Notes: a model not told the origin generated them from the letters alone. 40,244 nt of DNA from Succinivibrionaceae bacterium UBA3769 (GCA_002372325.1 DFFT01000176.1:1-40244), one strand, 5' to 3'. Positions 27,513 to 36,054 are shown, numbered from the stretch's first letter. Numbers and translations: made by a program.

Positions 27513-29293
27513 TTTATTGCATTCCTCAAAGCAGCAGCCCAATTTTTCACTTTGACTGAATCATCGAACCAATATTCCTTTAACAATGGAATAAGTTCAT
27601 ACTCCACAATCCTTGTTAATGTTTGTTCATCAATCTCAGTGAGATTACAGAAATAGCTGTGTCCTACGCAAAAACCTTCACCGAGAGATTCATCTCTTGT
27701 GATTGATTCGTTTAACTGTTCTACACACTGAATCAGTTTATCAAACTTTGCATTATTTAAACCATTGCGATACTTACGAAAACCATCGGTATTGAACCCA
27801 GGTTTAATCTCATAAAAAGCAAATCGACGACGTAAAGCATAATCTAGCATTGCAAGGCTCCGATCTGCAGTATTCATCATGCCAATGATATAAACATTTT
27901 TGGGTACGGAAAACTTCTCATCAGAATATAATAACTGAAGCTCAACACCACGTTTATCATTCTCAATGAGCATAAACAACTCACCAAAAATCTTACTTAA
28001 GTTACCACGATTTATTTCATCAATTATGCAAAAATATTTATTTTCTTCACTGTCAATTTCTGCTTTTTTGCAAAATTTGTAAAATGCTCCGCGTTTAAGC
28101 TCAAACCCTCTCTCTGAAGGACGGAATCCCATGATGAAATCCTCATATGAGTAACTTTGATGAAACTGCACCATCATGACGCGATTTGGATCCTTCTCTC
28201 CCATTATGGAATAAGCTAATCGTTTAGCTGCGAAAGTTTTTCCTACGCCAGGAGGCCCCTGAAGAATTAAATTACACTTACTACAAACAAGTCCAACCAA
28301 AGTGTCATAGTCAGCACCATCCATGTAGACATCATCAATAAAATCATCCTTGCCATAGGTTGGTTTGACTTCAGTTGTCTCTGCGATATCAGTTTCGTCA
28401 TTCTCAAACAGGGCTTTCAGCTCTTCAATGTAATCAGTAAAGACTGTAATGTCAGTAAGTGTTTTTGAGGTCGCCCTTCCTGGATGCGGCCATTCGCCTA
28501 TGTGCGTCCAATTTACTGTACGGACATTTTTAGCGTACTCACGGGAATCATCAAACTGGTAATCAGAAAGAACAACACCACGACCGATAACAGAGTTTCT
28601 TCTTTTGACGAAAACAACATCGCCGGGTTTCATATCATGCACAAACTGCCAAGTAGCATGTGCAGCCATAGTGAAAGGCCGTTCAGAATCTATAAGCTCC
28701 TTCATAGCGTCTTTCATTTCGGACTTTGATTTGTATTGATTCAAATCTCCTATTTCATCATAACTAATGAGCATTAGCCCATTTTTACAACAGTCATCCC
28801 AGATTCCAGACATATTTCCTGGTGAATACAACCAAAAATGAGTAATTTTTATTCCCTTATCTGCATCGTCACTAGTATCTGCTCTACCAGTCACACCATT
28901 CTTAAATATTTCAGAGGCAAGATCATTGGTGATTTCTACATTACGACCTTTATCTGTCAATACCCATATGCCGTGCACATTATTATCAATAAACCCAGCT
29001 TTAACCAAATATATTTTGGCAAAACTAACCTCATTTTCAAATTTATTGACTTGCGTCTTTCCACGAGTAGCATTTAACTCCTCATTGGAAAGCGTTTCAT
29101 TTTCAATAATTTTTTTTCTTATGTCTGCAGGTGTGGCTGAACCACCTAAATCACGTAACGCCTGAATAACTGGCCTGAACCATCTTACAAATGCTGCATT
29201 GGATCTTTCGCCATTGACTTCATTTTTTGTAACAGAAACGCCAGACGATTTGCTAGAAAGCTCTGGAAATGAAGAAGTCTTTAGGTTAGCCAT
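27509..29293 (-). CDS. mcrB: McrB, GTPase/recognition subunit with Mrr-N and EVE-like domains
   Basis: In this 594-residue protein, residues about 35-120 resemble the Mrr N-terminal winged helix (WFRPVIQALRDLGG, GIWVLTDKG). Residues about 151-285 resemble an EVE/PUA-like modified-base reader (HFWLYSPG, MKPGDVVFVK, VIGRGVV). Residues about 335-540 are the McrB AAA+ motor: Walker A GPPGVGKT (346-353), Walker B CIIDEINRGNLSKIFGE and the family signature MNTADRS. Together with McrC it should restrict DNA carrying modified bases. The target base cannot be read from sequence. The ATG has only a weak Shine-Dalgarno, and no strong promoter was found upstream. Confidence 0.92.
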   Translation of the reverse strand: MANLKTSSFPELSSKSSGVSVTKNEVNGERSNAAFVRWFRPVIQALRDLGGSATPADIRKKIIENETLSNEELNATRGKTQVNKFENEVSFAKIYLVKAGFIDNNVHGIWVLTDKGRNVEITNDLASEIFKNGVTGRADTSDDADKGIKITHFWLYSPGNMSGIWDDCCKNGLMLISYDEIGDLNQYKSKSEMKDAMKELIDSERPFTMAAHATWQFVHDMKPGDVVFVKRRNSVIGRGVVLSDYQFDDSREYAKNVRTVNWTHIGEWPHPGRATSKTLTDITVFTDYIEELKALFENDETDIAETTEVKPTYGKDDFIDDVYMDGADYDTLVGLVCSKCNLILQGPPGVGKTFAAKRLAYSIMGEKDPNRVMMVQFHQSYSYEDFIMGFRPSERGFELKRGAFYKFCKKAEIDSEENKYFCIIDEINRGNLSKIFGELFMLIENDKRGVELQLLYSDEKFSVPKNVYIIGMMNTADRSLAMLDYALRRRFAFYEIKPGFNTDGFRKYRNGLNNAKFDKLIQCVEQLNESITRDESLGEGFCVGHSYFCNLTEIDEQTLTRIVEYELIPLLKEYWFDDSVKVKNWAAALRNAIK

Positions 29294-29342
29294 TATCTTT
29301 CTAAAACTCCGTATTCAGCTATTTGCACCACGATCTTAATCT

Positions 29343-29364
29343 AAAAACACAGAAAAAATTGTGT
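29343..29364 (-). terminator. Short hairpin with T tract upstream of mcrB
   Basis: The minus strand reads ACACA (loop ATTTTTTC) TGTGT followed by TTTT. No gene ending here on the minus strand is recognisable between mcrB and glk, so it may be a relic terminator at the island border or lie in the mcrB leader. Confidence 0.35.
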
Positions 29365-29455
29365 GCAGCAGGGCTCGAGCTAATCATGAAACAAATCCTA
29401 GCACTTGATGCCTGCAAGTCGTATCAGGAACCAAAAATTTATTTCCAATGATAAC

Positions 29456-29485
29456 AAAAAGAGGAACTGCCGCGGCAATCCCTCT
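29456..29485 (-). terminator. Rho-independent terminator of glk
   Basis: The minus-strand hairpin is AGAGGGATTGC-CGCG-GCAGTTCCTCT (11 paired positions, two of them G-T) followed by TTTTTG. It lies about 28 nt past the glk stop. Confidence 0.88.
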
Positions 29486-29512
29486 TCCTGCGATAATGTC
29501 ATAAGGTCAGCA

Positions 29513-30487
29513 TCAGCCGAGCTTGATCCCCAGGGTCTGTCTCAGATAAGCGCCGGCGCCGATAAGGCCGCAGTACTTCTGAGTGATTACATATACCGGG
29601 ATCTGGGAAAGATACTTCTTGAAGCGGCCCTTGTCCTCAAAAGCCACCCGGAAGCCGGAATTCTTAAAGAACTCCAGGAAGCGGGGCACAATGCCGCCGG
29701 CAATGTAAACGCCGCCGAAGGCTCCCATGTTCAGAGCCAGATTGCCGCCGAAGCGTCCCATCATCACGCAGAACAGGCTGAGAGCGCGATGGCAGTCGGT
29801 GTCGGGATCATCTCTGAGAGCTCTTTCGGTAACATCCCGGGGCTCCAGAGCCTCCGGCTGTCTTTCGTCGGAAATCACAATGGCGCGGTAGATATTGACA
29901 AGGCCCATGCCGGAAAGCAGTCTTTCATAGGAAACGTGGCCGATTTCTTCCCGGAGAACGGCCAGAATGGCATCCTCTTCCTCGCTGTTGGGGGCGAAAT
30001 CCACATGGCCGCCCTCGCCGGGAACGCTGATCCAGTTGTCCTTGAAATTAAAGAGGTGAGCCACGCCCAGGCCGGTGCCGGCGCCGTAAACCACTACCGG
30101 CTTGTCCTTTGCAGGCTCGCCGCCGCCGATCTGCACCAGATCCTGCTTTCCCAGCACCGGAATGGCCATGGACTGGCCGGTGAAATCATTGATGATTTCC
30201 AGATTGTCCAGCTTCAGACTGGCCTTCATCTCGGAAATGTAGAATTCCCAGGGATTGTTGGTCATCACCACATGATCTCCGGTAATAGGACAGGCAATGG
30301 CAATGCAGGCATCCTTGACCTTGATGTCGGCGTGCTTGCCGAAGTACAGCCTGATCACATCCTCGAGGCTGGAGTTTTCCAATGCGGAGAATACCTCAAC
30401 ATCGCTGATCTCGCCGTTTTCAAGATTGCAAAACGCCAGACGGGCATTAGTGCCGCCTACATCTCCAACCAGAGCATAATTTGCCAT
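29513..30487 (-). CDS. glk: Glucokinase
   Basis: This 324-residue ATP-dependent hexokinase-like protein is very close to E. coli Glk (321). It phosphorylates glucose to glucose-6-phosphate. Diagnostic segments are ALVGDVGGTNARLA (phosphate 1), IINDFTGQSMAIP (catalytic Asp), GAGTGLGVAHL, PGEGGHVDFAPNSEE and MGRFGGNLALNMG. MANYALVGDV is taken as the start by alignment with E. coli Glk; an ATG 6 nt upstream is possible, and GGGAG lies 9 nt before the chosen ATG. It is divergent from hexR, whose product usually controls central sugar metabolism. Confidence 0.95.
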   Translation of the reverse strand: MANYALVGDVGGTNARLAFCNLENGEISDVEVFSALENSSLEDVIRLYFGKHADIKVKDACIAIACPITGDHVVMTNNPWEFYISEMKASLKLDNLEIINDFTGQSMAIPVLGKQDLVQIGGGEPAKDKPVVVYGAGTGLGVAHLFNFKDNWISVPGEGGHVDFAPNSEEEDAILAVLREEIGHVSYERLLSGMGLVNIYRAIVISDERQPEALEPRDVTERALRDDPDTDCHRALSLFCVMMGRFGGNLALNMGAFGGVYIAGGIVPRFLEFFKNSGFRVAFEDKGRFKKYLSQIPVYVITQKYCGLIGAGAYLRQTLGIKLG

Positions 30488-30532
30488 TTCCATAAACTCC
30501 CATATGCAACTTAAACTTAACACCGGATCCGA

Positions 30533-30551
30533 AAAAGCCCCGCCGGCTTTT
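30533..30551. promoter_or_regulatory. Hairpin in the glk upstream region
   Basis: AAAAGCC (30533-30539) and GGCTTTT (30545-30551) form a perfect 7-bp stem with a 5-nt loop. On the minus strand it is followed by one more T and then CGG. It lies about 45 nt before the glk start, so it could be a leader attenuator, or a weak terminator isolating glk. Confidence 0.45.
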
Positions 30552-30821
30552 CCGCAGAATTATCCGCCAAATCATCGTTCCCCGCCCCTTCCATGGGCGC
30601 GGAGAAAATAATCCGCTATGCAGCATATGTTACCGGAACAATGATAACTAGTGAATTCCGGGAGACAAATTTTTCAAATTTTTGTGAGATTGTAAAAAGT
30701 GCGGCGCCAAATTGCTCCTGAGAAAACATTTTCAGGCTTCCGGAGCTCCCGGATCATGACAGAAAAACCGCTTCCCTGCCTTGGCGATCTTCATTTTTTC
30801 CTCGTTCTTCGCGCATTCCTC

Positions 30822-30857
30822 ATTTGCTTTATTTGCTTTATTTGCTTCATTTCCTTT
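30822..30857. repeat. Four 9-bp tandem repeats (ATTTGCTTT type)
   Basis: The units are ATTTGCTTT, ATTTGCTTT, ATTTGCTTC and ATTTCCTTT: two identical, then one and two mismatches. Confidence 0.8.
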
Positions 30858-31254
30858 CATCATCATTTCAGAGGCTTATTGCCTCCCTGCTATGCCTGCT
30901 CTGCTATGCTGCCATTGTCATATGCCTGCTCTGACTTTGCTGAAAGCTCGTGTAATAAAATTCAGGCAAAAAGAGCCGTTTTAGCAAAAGCGTTTTAGGG
31001 AATTTTCAGCAGTTTTATAAAAATTTCCATTCTTCTCCGGAAAAGATTCCAGGATGTGCCCTGAACGACATTTTTGCAGAAAAATATGAAATCGTTTTCT
31101 AGTGCTGTGCTAGAATCAGCCGTGCCGGATTATTATTTATTTCCGGCAGGAGCACCGGGAAGAGCCGCCCTCTTGCAAAACCGCTCTCCCGAAAATGCGG
31201 GCGCCCCGCAAAAAGAGCCGGCGCCTTAAAACAGATAATAAAACACCGCCCGCC

Positions 31255-31269
31255 TGTAGTTTTATTTCA
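31255..31269. promoter_or_regulatory. Candidate HexR operator upstream of hexR
   Basis: TGTAGTTTTATTTCA matches the gammaproteobacterial HexR consensus as I recall it (TGTAATTAAATTACA type) at 11 of 15 positions, including TGTA and CA at the ends. It lies about 75 bp before the hexR start, where autoregulation would be expected. A matching site near glk was not found. Confidence 0.45.
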
Positions 31270-31343
31270 GGAATGCTGTCACCTCCTGAGCCGCCTCCTG
31301 AAAGCTGCAGCCGCCCGAGCCAAAGCTAGATGAGGACTGATTG

Positions 31344-32270
31344 ATGAATTTTCTGGATTCCATATTTGAGAGATATGATTCCCTGAGCCGCACGGAAAAG
31401 AAAATCGCCGATGCGGTAAGAGCCGATCCCCACTCGGTGATAAGCTCCAGCATCGCCAATCTGGCGAAGCTGGCGGAGGTGTCCGAGCCTTCGGTGCACC
31501 GATTCTGCCAGCACCTCAATCTCAAGGGCTTTCCGGAATTCAAGCTCAGGCTGGCTCAGAGCATTGCCAAGGGCACTCCCTATGTGAACATTCATGTGGA
31601 GGCCAATGACACTACCGAAAACTATACCAAAAAGATTTTCGAGGCCTCCATTTCCGCTCTTACCGAGGCCCAGAAGAGTCTGGACATCTACGTCATCAAG
31701 AGATGCGTGGACATTCTGAGCTGCGCCAAGAAGATCACCTTCTGCGGTCTGGGATCCAGCGCCGCCGTGGCTCATGACATGATGAACAAGTTCTTCCGCT
31801 TCAATATCCCGTGCAATTACTTCGAGGATCCGGTAATGATGCTGATGAGCGCGGCCAACTCCAATCTGGAGGAGGTGTTCATTCTGATCTCCCACACCGG
31901 AAGAACCAAGGATCTGGTGGATGTGGCCACTCTGGCCCGGAGCCGGAACGCCACGGTTATCGGCATGACCGCCAAAAACTCCCCTCTGGCCGAGGAATGC
32001 ACCCTGGTGCTGTCCATGAACATTCCCGAAGACACAGACATTTATATCCCCATGGCCTCCCAGCTGGCCCATCTCACCATGGTGGATGTGCTGGCTACCG
32101 GTCTTATTCTCCGGAAGGGGCCGCAGTTTATCGAAAGCCTGAAGAAGGTCAAGGAGGGCATTCAGGAATCCCGCTATGCTCCGGGAGTGACTCATGCCTC
32201 GTCTCAGGCCGCCCCGGGAGAAACCCCGGAGGCCGGGCAGCGGGCTCCGGCCGGACAGCGTCCGGCTTAG
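31344..32270 (+). CDS. hexR: HexR-like transcriptional regulator (RpiR family)
   Basis: The 308-residue product has an RpiR N-terminal helix-turn-helix (YDSLSRTEKKIADAV, VSEPSVHRFCQHL) and a C-terminal SIS sugar-phosphate domain (GLGSSAAVAHDMMNKFFRF, LISHTGRTKDLV, PEDTDIYIPMAS). These blocks follow E. coli HexR closely. HexR senses 2-keto-3-deoxy-6-phosphogluconate and controls Entner-Doudoroff, glycolytic and related genes, consistent with glk next door. The ATG at 31344 is preferred over the adjacent in-frame TTG; GAGGA lies about 8 nt upstream. The C-terminus carries an extra Ala/Pro/Gln-rich tail of about 25 residues. Confidence 0.9.
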   Translation: MNFLDSIFERYDSLSRTEKKIADAVRADPHSVISSSIANLAKLAEVSEPSVHRFCQHLNLKGFPEFKLRLAQSIAKGTPYVNIHVEANDTTENYTKKIFEASISALTEAQKSLDIYVIKRCVDILSCAKKITFCGLGSSAAVAHDMMNKFFRFNIPCNYFEDPVMMLMSAANSNLEEVFILISHTGRTKDLVDVATLARSRNATVIGMTAKNSPLAEECTLVLSMNIPEDTDIYIPMASQLAHLTMVDVLATGLILRKGPQFIESLKKVKEGIQESRYAPGVTHASSQAAPGETPEAGQRAPAGQRPA

Positions 32271-32315
32271 CCGGCGCCCCGGCTGAGACGGTTCTCAAAA
32301 CAAGGAGCGCAGCTG

Positions 32316-34541
32316 ATGTCCCGTATTCTGGCAATCATGGATTCCGGCAGACTGTACCGGTTTGTGGCAATGGGGTCTCTCGGCATTTCCTGGAACGACG
32401 CCCTGGAGTTTTCCGATACGCTGCCGGTGCGGGAAGACTATCTGGATCTCCTGAAAAACACCTGCCTGCCCCGGCGGGGTTATCGCAGAAAGATTTTTCT
32501 CATCATTAACAAGGAACCCCCTCTGGACTATGACGCCAGCCTGGAGGTCAGCATCAGCGAAGTGGAGTTCCTGGTGGCTTTGGACGAAAAGGCGCAGGAA
32601 AAGCTCTCTCAGGCCTGGCCGGAATTTCATTTCGAGTCCCTGCCGCCGAATTTTCTGAAGGGGCAGAATTACGAGTTCCCGGTGCTGGATCGCCAGACCC
32701 GCATGGGAGCCGCAGCAGCCATGATCCTCCTGGGCATCGCCCCGGCTCCGGACATTATCAGCGAGCAGACTCTCATGAACCTGGAGCCCCATATCTCCGA
32801 CTCCGTCATGATGGGCATCAGGCTGCGCTCTCTTAAAAGGCCCTACTTCAGCACCGGATACCAGGAAAGAACTCTCATGTCTCTGGTGATTTCCTATACC
32901 AGAAACCCCGCCTTCGGCTACCCCGATACCGATGCGGGCTTCTGCTACGACATCATGGACATCTTCCATTATCTGGTTAACCGCTCCGATAAAACCCCGC
33001 CGTCCCATGACAAGGCTTCCTTCAGCACCGGCATTCTGAATGAGCTCCGGGAACTCTGCGAAAGCAATCCCGATATGGCTCTGGAGGATCTCATAAGCCG
33101 CATGGACGAGATGCCCTGCTGCCAGCGCATCATCAACGTGTTCAGCCATCTTTCCGATAACAAGCCGGAAATCCCCTTCTTCTATCTCAAGGCCATGCAC
33201 CACATCCGGACAAACCGCGGCTGGAACCAGAACTTCATCAGCGGCCTGGCCTCATGGCTCCGGAATGATGCCGAAAAGAAATACTTTGCCGTTCTTCTGG
33301 GAGCTTCCACAGGTTTTGAAAAGCTCTCCATCCCGCTGTTCCGCTTTCTTTCCATCAGCATTATCAGCGATTGCGAGGATCCCAATACCTGCATTGCCAG
33401 CACTGCCGCTGACGGCCGGCTGGAGGATTCCAACTTCCTGAATGTGGATGTTTTTGAGCGGGATGCGGCGAATCCCGGCGAAGATGACGACAAGGAAGAC
33501 CGGGACAGCGGCGTTTCCGAAACAGCAGCCCCGGCTCCGGCGGAAAATTCCGCCCCGGTTCCCCAGAAGCCCTCCCTCCTTACCTATCAGGATGACAGCC
33601 CCGGGGACAGCGACAGCAATCCCGAAATTCTCAACGTGTTCAGCATCGACATGTCCACCAACGATCAGGAATTTGACATGCCGGAGTTCATCAACACCGA
33701 TGAAACCTTTAACGGCTTTATGATGTCGGAGGAGGACGACGAGATCAGTGCCGCAGGCGGCGGGTCATATGCTGCTAACGGAGAAAGAAAGGAAGCCGTG
33801 TCCGCGGCCATTCTGGACTTTGAGAGCAGCCGGAAGGAGGCTCAGGAGAAGGTTAATCAGAAGGCAGTTAATCCGGAGACTCCTTTTACCGCCATGTTCC
33901 CGGCGCCCTTTACTACCAGACAGAAAAGCATTCCGCCCTACCAGAGAGCCAGTCTGGACGCCCTCAGTCAGGCCATGCAGATAACCCACAATATGGCGGA
34001 AATTGCGGATGCCGAGCTCCGGGATTCCGTGCTGAGCCTTATTGAAACCGAAGCCCCGGTGCGCCGGGAACTCATTATGGCGCGGCTCAAACTGCTCGCC
34101 CGCAGAAACAAGACCCCCTTCAGAAAGGGCCAGGAGGAGCTCAAGGTTCAGGAGCTGATAAATGATGTGGTGTCAGGGCCCGGGCGCCGTTTTGTCACCG
34201 ACAGCGAGGGCTTTATCTACCACCGGAGAAAATTTGTTCTGGCGCGTTCCCGCAACCTGGCCGACTCGAAAAACGACAGCACGGTAGCAGACTATCTCCG
34301 GAGTCCGGAAAACATTTCCCGGGCGGAAATCGCCGCGGCCTACTTCATTGCCAAGAGCACCGGAAACCTGCTTATTAATGAAATCACCCCTCAGGACATC
34401 ATCGATATCTTCCATCTGAAGCCCCGGGGGGAGAAGATTCAGAAAACCGCCGATCGCATTCAGGAGGTTATCAGCTATCTCTCTGCGATCCCGGATATCA
34501 AAAAAGCCCTGACGGATCTTATTGCCGCGATTCCGAAATAA
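32316..34541 (+). CDS. Unknown 741-residue protein with C-terminal DUF3320-like domain
   Basis: I do not recognise the first 370 residues. They are mixed alpha/beta with no signal peptide or membrane segment. Residues about 376-530 are an acidic, Ser/Pro/Ala-rich, probably disordered linker. Residues about 560-735 resemble DUF3320, the winged-helix-like tail of large DUF4011-type helicases: LSLIETEAPVRRELIMARL, then SRAEIAAAYFIAKSTGN and a final FHLKPRGEKIQKTADRI. No helicase motif is present here. AAGGAG lies 8 nt before the ATG, 45 nt after hexR, so it is probably co-transcribed with hexR. A hairpin (AGCCGG-CGCC-CCGGCT, 32269-32284) without a T tract sits between them. Confidence 0.75.
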   Translation: MSRILAIMDSGRLYRFVAMGSLGISWNDALEFSDTLPVREDYLDLLKNTCLPRRGYRRKIFLIINKEPPLDYDASLEVSISEVEFLVALDEKAQEKLSQAWPEFHFESLPPNFLKGQNYEFPVLDRQTRMGAAAAMILLGIAPAPDIISEQTLMNLEPHISDSVMMGIRLRSLKRPYFSTGYQERTLMSLVISYTRNPAFGYPDTDAGFCYDIMDIFHYLVNRSDKTPPSHDKASFSTGILNELRELCESNPDMALEDLISRMDEMPCCQRIINVFSHLSDNKPEIPFFYLKAMHHIRTNRGWNQNFISGLASWLRNDAEKKYFAVLLGASTGFEKLSIPLFRFLSISIISDCEDPNTCIASTAADGRLEDSNFLNVDVFERDAANPGEDDDKEDRDSGVSETAAPAPAENSAPVPQKPSLLTYQDDSPGDSDSNPEILNVFSIDMSTNDQEFDMPEFINTDETFNGFMMSEEDDEISAAGGGSYAANGERKEAVSAAILDFESSRKEAQEKVNQKAVNPETPFTAMFPAPFTTRQKSIPPYQRASLDALSQAMQITHNMAEIADAELRDSVLSLIETEAPVRRELIMARLKLLARRNKTPFRKGQEELKVQELINDVVSGPGRRFVTDSEGFIYHRRKFVLARSRNLADSKNDSTVADYLRSPENISRAEIAAAYFIAKSTGNLLINEITPQDIIDIFHLKPRGEKIQKTADRIQEVISYLSAIPDIKKALTDLIAAIPK

Positions 34542-34601
34542 CGCCGCCGGGCTTAGTTCCTTACCGGGGCAGGCTCGCTGCTGTCTTCGCGGCCGCGCGG
34601 G

Positions 34602-35202
34602 CTAATTGCCGCTCTCAGGGAACGATTCCCCGCTCTTTTCCAGCTGTCTCAGGTAATATTAAGGAAGTTCAATGCCCCGATCCCGCAGGGCGGCCAGATA
34701 GACGGCGCTTTCCAGACGCTTCTGAGATTTGCGGATCTCCTCGACGGTGGTGCCGGCATCACTGATATACAGGAACAGCATAGCCGCCAGAATCAGCAGG
34801 GCCAGCGCCGCCAGAAACGCAGTTCCGCCCCACTCTGTTAATTTAAAAATGGCATATGCGCCCAGAAAATTACCCGCCAGGAGAATAAAGAGCCCCGCAA
34901 AACATTTCTGAGAAGGCTGGCGCAGAGGGGATCTCATAAGAGCCGGTTCCTGACAGTCGGGCCGAAAATATACCCGGTGACAGTGATGACAGCGGACGAA
35001 CAACGCCTTGGGGAAACCTCCGGAAATGCAGGAATCCCATACGCAAATCATAAGGCGTATCGTGACAGTACGAACAGGCGGGAGCGACATACAAAGATCT
35101 GTCGTTACTTAACCGGCCGCTTAAATAAGGAAGTGCCTCGCTAAGCTCCTCCCGGGTAAATTCGCAGCTCTTTCCCGCGCTGCTGTTTGCGTTATCAGCC
35201 AT
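34602..35202 (-). pseudogene. Broken copy of the zinc-ribbon membrane protein family (copy 2)
   Basis: It starts MADNANSSAGKSCEFTREEL with GGAGAGG 7 nt upstream and is collinear with the intact neighbour at 35317-35895. It has two lesions. One is an extra C in a C4 run (plus-strand G at 35010-35013), which shifts the frame between RRFP and KALFVRCHHCHRVYF. The other is a TAC-to-TAA change at 34659-34661, inside the conserved LPYYYL, that removes the last residues; the original stop would be the TAG at 34602-34604. Two independent lesions favour decay over a sequencing error. The first CxxC is also altered (ACSYC). Confidence 0.8.
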
Positions 35203-35316
35203 CCCGCAACCTCTCCCCAAAATCCCGCCGTTCCCCAAGAAAAAACTTCAGCCCCGATCCCGGAGGCCCCGGGAGTCCGAATCCGCCGCGCGCCGGATTT
35301 CAGCGGCGGGTACGGG

Positions 35317-35895
35317 CTAATGACTGCTTTCAGCAGACTCTCCGCCCTTTTCCAGCTGTCTCAGGTAATAGTACGGCAGTCTGACTCCCCGATCCCGCAG
35401 GGCGGCCAGATAAACATTGCTTTCGAGCCGTTTTTGGGATGCTCGGATCTCTTCTTCGGTGGCGCAATAGTCTCTGATAAAAATACCCATCCATAATGCC
35501 AGAAACAGCGCAATCCCCCCCGTAAAACATACTGCCACGATGCTCACTGATCCGAAAAGCAAACATCCCCCCAGAAAAATTCCCAACGGCAGAATAACCG
35601 CTCCCCAAAGATAACTCTGCAAAGACCGGTGTATGGAGAAATTCATGAGAGCCGGCTCCTGGGCATCGGGCCGGAAATAAACCTGATGGCAGTGGGGACA
35701 GCGGACAAACACGGCCCGGGGGAGCCTGCCCATGGCCGAGCCCCAGACATCCAGGTCAGAATTTCCGTTTGAACAGAAGGGACAGACGGGAGCTCCGCTG
35801 AAGCTGGCATGCTCAAGGTACGGGAGAGCCAATTCCAGTTCCTCATGGGTAAACTCGCAGCCATCTCCCGCATTATGGTTTTGATTATCAGACAT
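35317..35895 (-). CDS. Zinc-ribbon membrane protein of unknown function (family copy 3)
   Basis: This 192-residue protein has the architecture of the genes at 9182 and 34602. An acidic N-terminus (GCEFTHEELELALPYL) precedes two CxxC pairs (VCPFC, RCPHC) and YFRPDAQEPALMN. Two hydrophobic segments and the tail ATEEEIRASQKRLESNVYLAALRDRGVRLPYYYLRQLEKG follow. The start at 35895 has GAGGAGG 5 nt upstream; an earlier ATG at 35928 lacks one. It lies just upstream of the broken copy, so the pair looks like a tandem duplication. The conserved soluble tail suggests a shared partner, but no function is known to me. Confidence 0.75.
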   Translation of the reverse strand: MSDNQNHNAGDGCEFTHEELELALPYLEHASFSGAPVCPFCSNGNSDLDVWGSAMGRLPRAVFVRCPHCHQVYFRPDAQEPALMNFSIHRSLQSYLWGAVILPLGIFLGGCLLFGSVSIVAVCFTGGIALFLALWMGIFIRDYCATEEEIRASQKRLESNVYLAALRDRGVRLPYYYLRQLEKGGESAESSH

Positions 35896-35961
35896 CCCCG
35901 CCTCCTCAAAAAACGCGCTGTTCCGCATGAAAAGAAAAAATCTTCTGCTCCAAAGAATAAA

Positions 35962-36006
35962 GGCCGCTCCTTCTTTTCGTTTTCAGAAAAAAGATCCGAA
36001 GCGGCC
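35962..36006 (-). terminator. Probable terminator downstream of the lipoprotein gene
   Basis: GGCCGCT (35962-35968) pairs with AGCGGCC (36000-36006). The loop contains further complementary A- and T-rich tracts. On the minus strand it is followed by TTTATTCTTT. Confidence 0.6.
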
Positions 36007-36054
36007 CTGTCACTGCCAAGGTTCAGGAGCTTTTAAAGCAGCCATGTCTCTCTG

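Larger units (their letters stand above)
30488..31343. other. Long divergent intergenic region between glk and hexR
   Basis: About 850 bp without a convincing gene. It contains a 9-bp tandem repeat, a 13-bp direct repeat (TATGCCTGCTCTG at 30891-30903 and 30921-30933) and a second 13-bp direct repeat (GCAAAAAGAGCCG at 30966-30978 and 31208-31220). It also has an inverted repeat TTCTAG-N7-CTAGAA (31097-31115) and a HexR-like site next to hexR. Short open frames exist at 30699-30998, but they are low-complexity and lack a convincing ribosome-binding site. Confidence 0.6.

Noticed and set aside
30699..30998. Short plus-strand frames encoding a Phe/Ile/Cys-rich hydrophobic peptide
   Set aside because: The hydrophobic stretch is just the 9-bp tandem repeat read in frame; no ribosome-binding site, and overlapping frames look equally coding.
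31326..32195. 289-codon minus-strand open frame opposite hexR
   Set aside because: HexR on the plus strand has clear HTH and SIS motifs; the opposite frame has none.
35240..35274. Hairpin TCCCGG-N5-CCGGGA after the 35317 gene as a terminator
   Set aside because: The T6 run is 12 nt away from the stem, too far for an intrinsic terminator.
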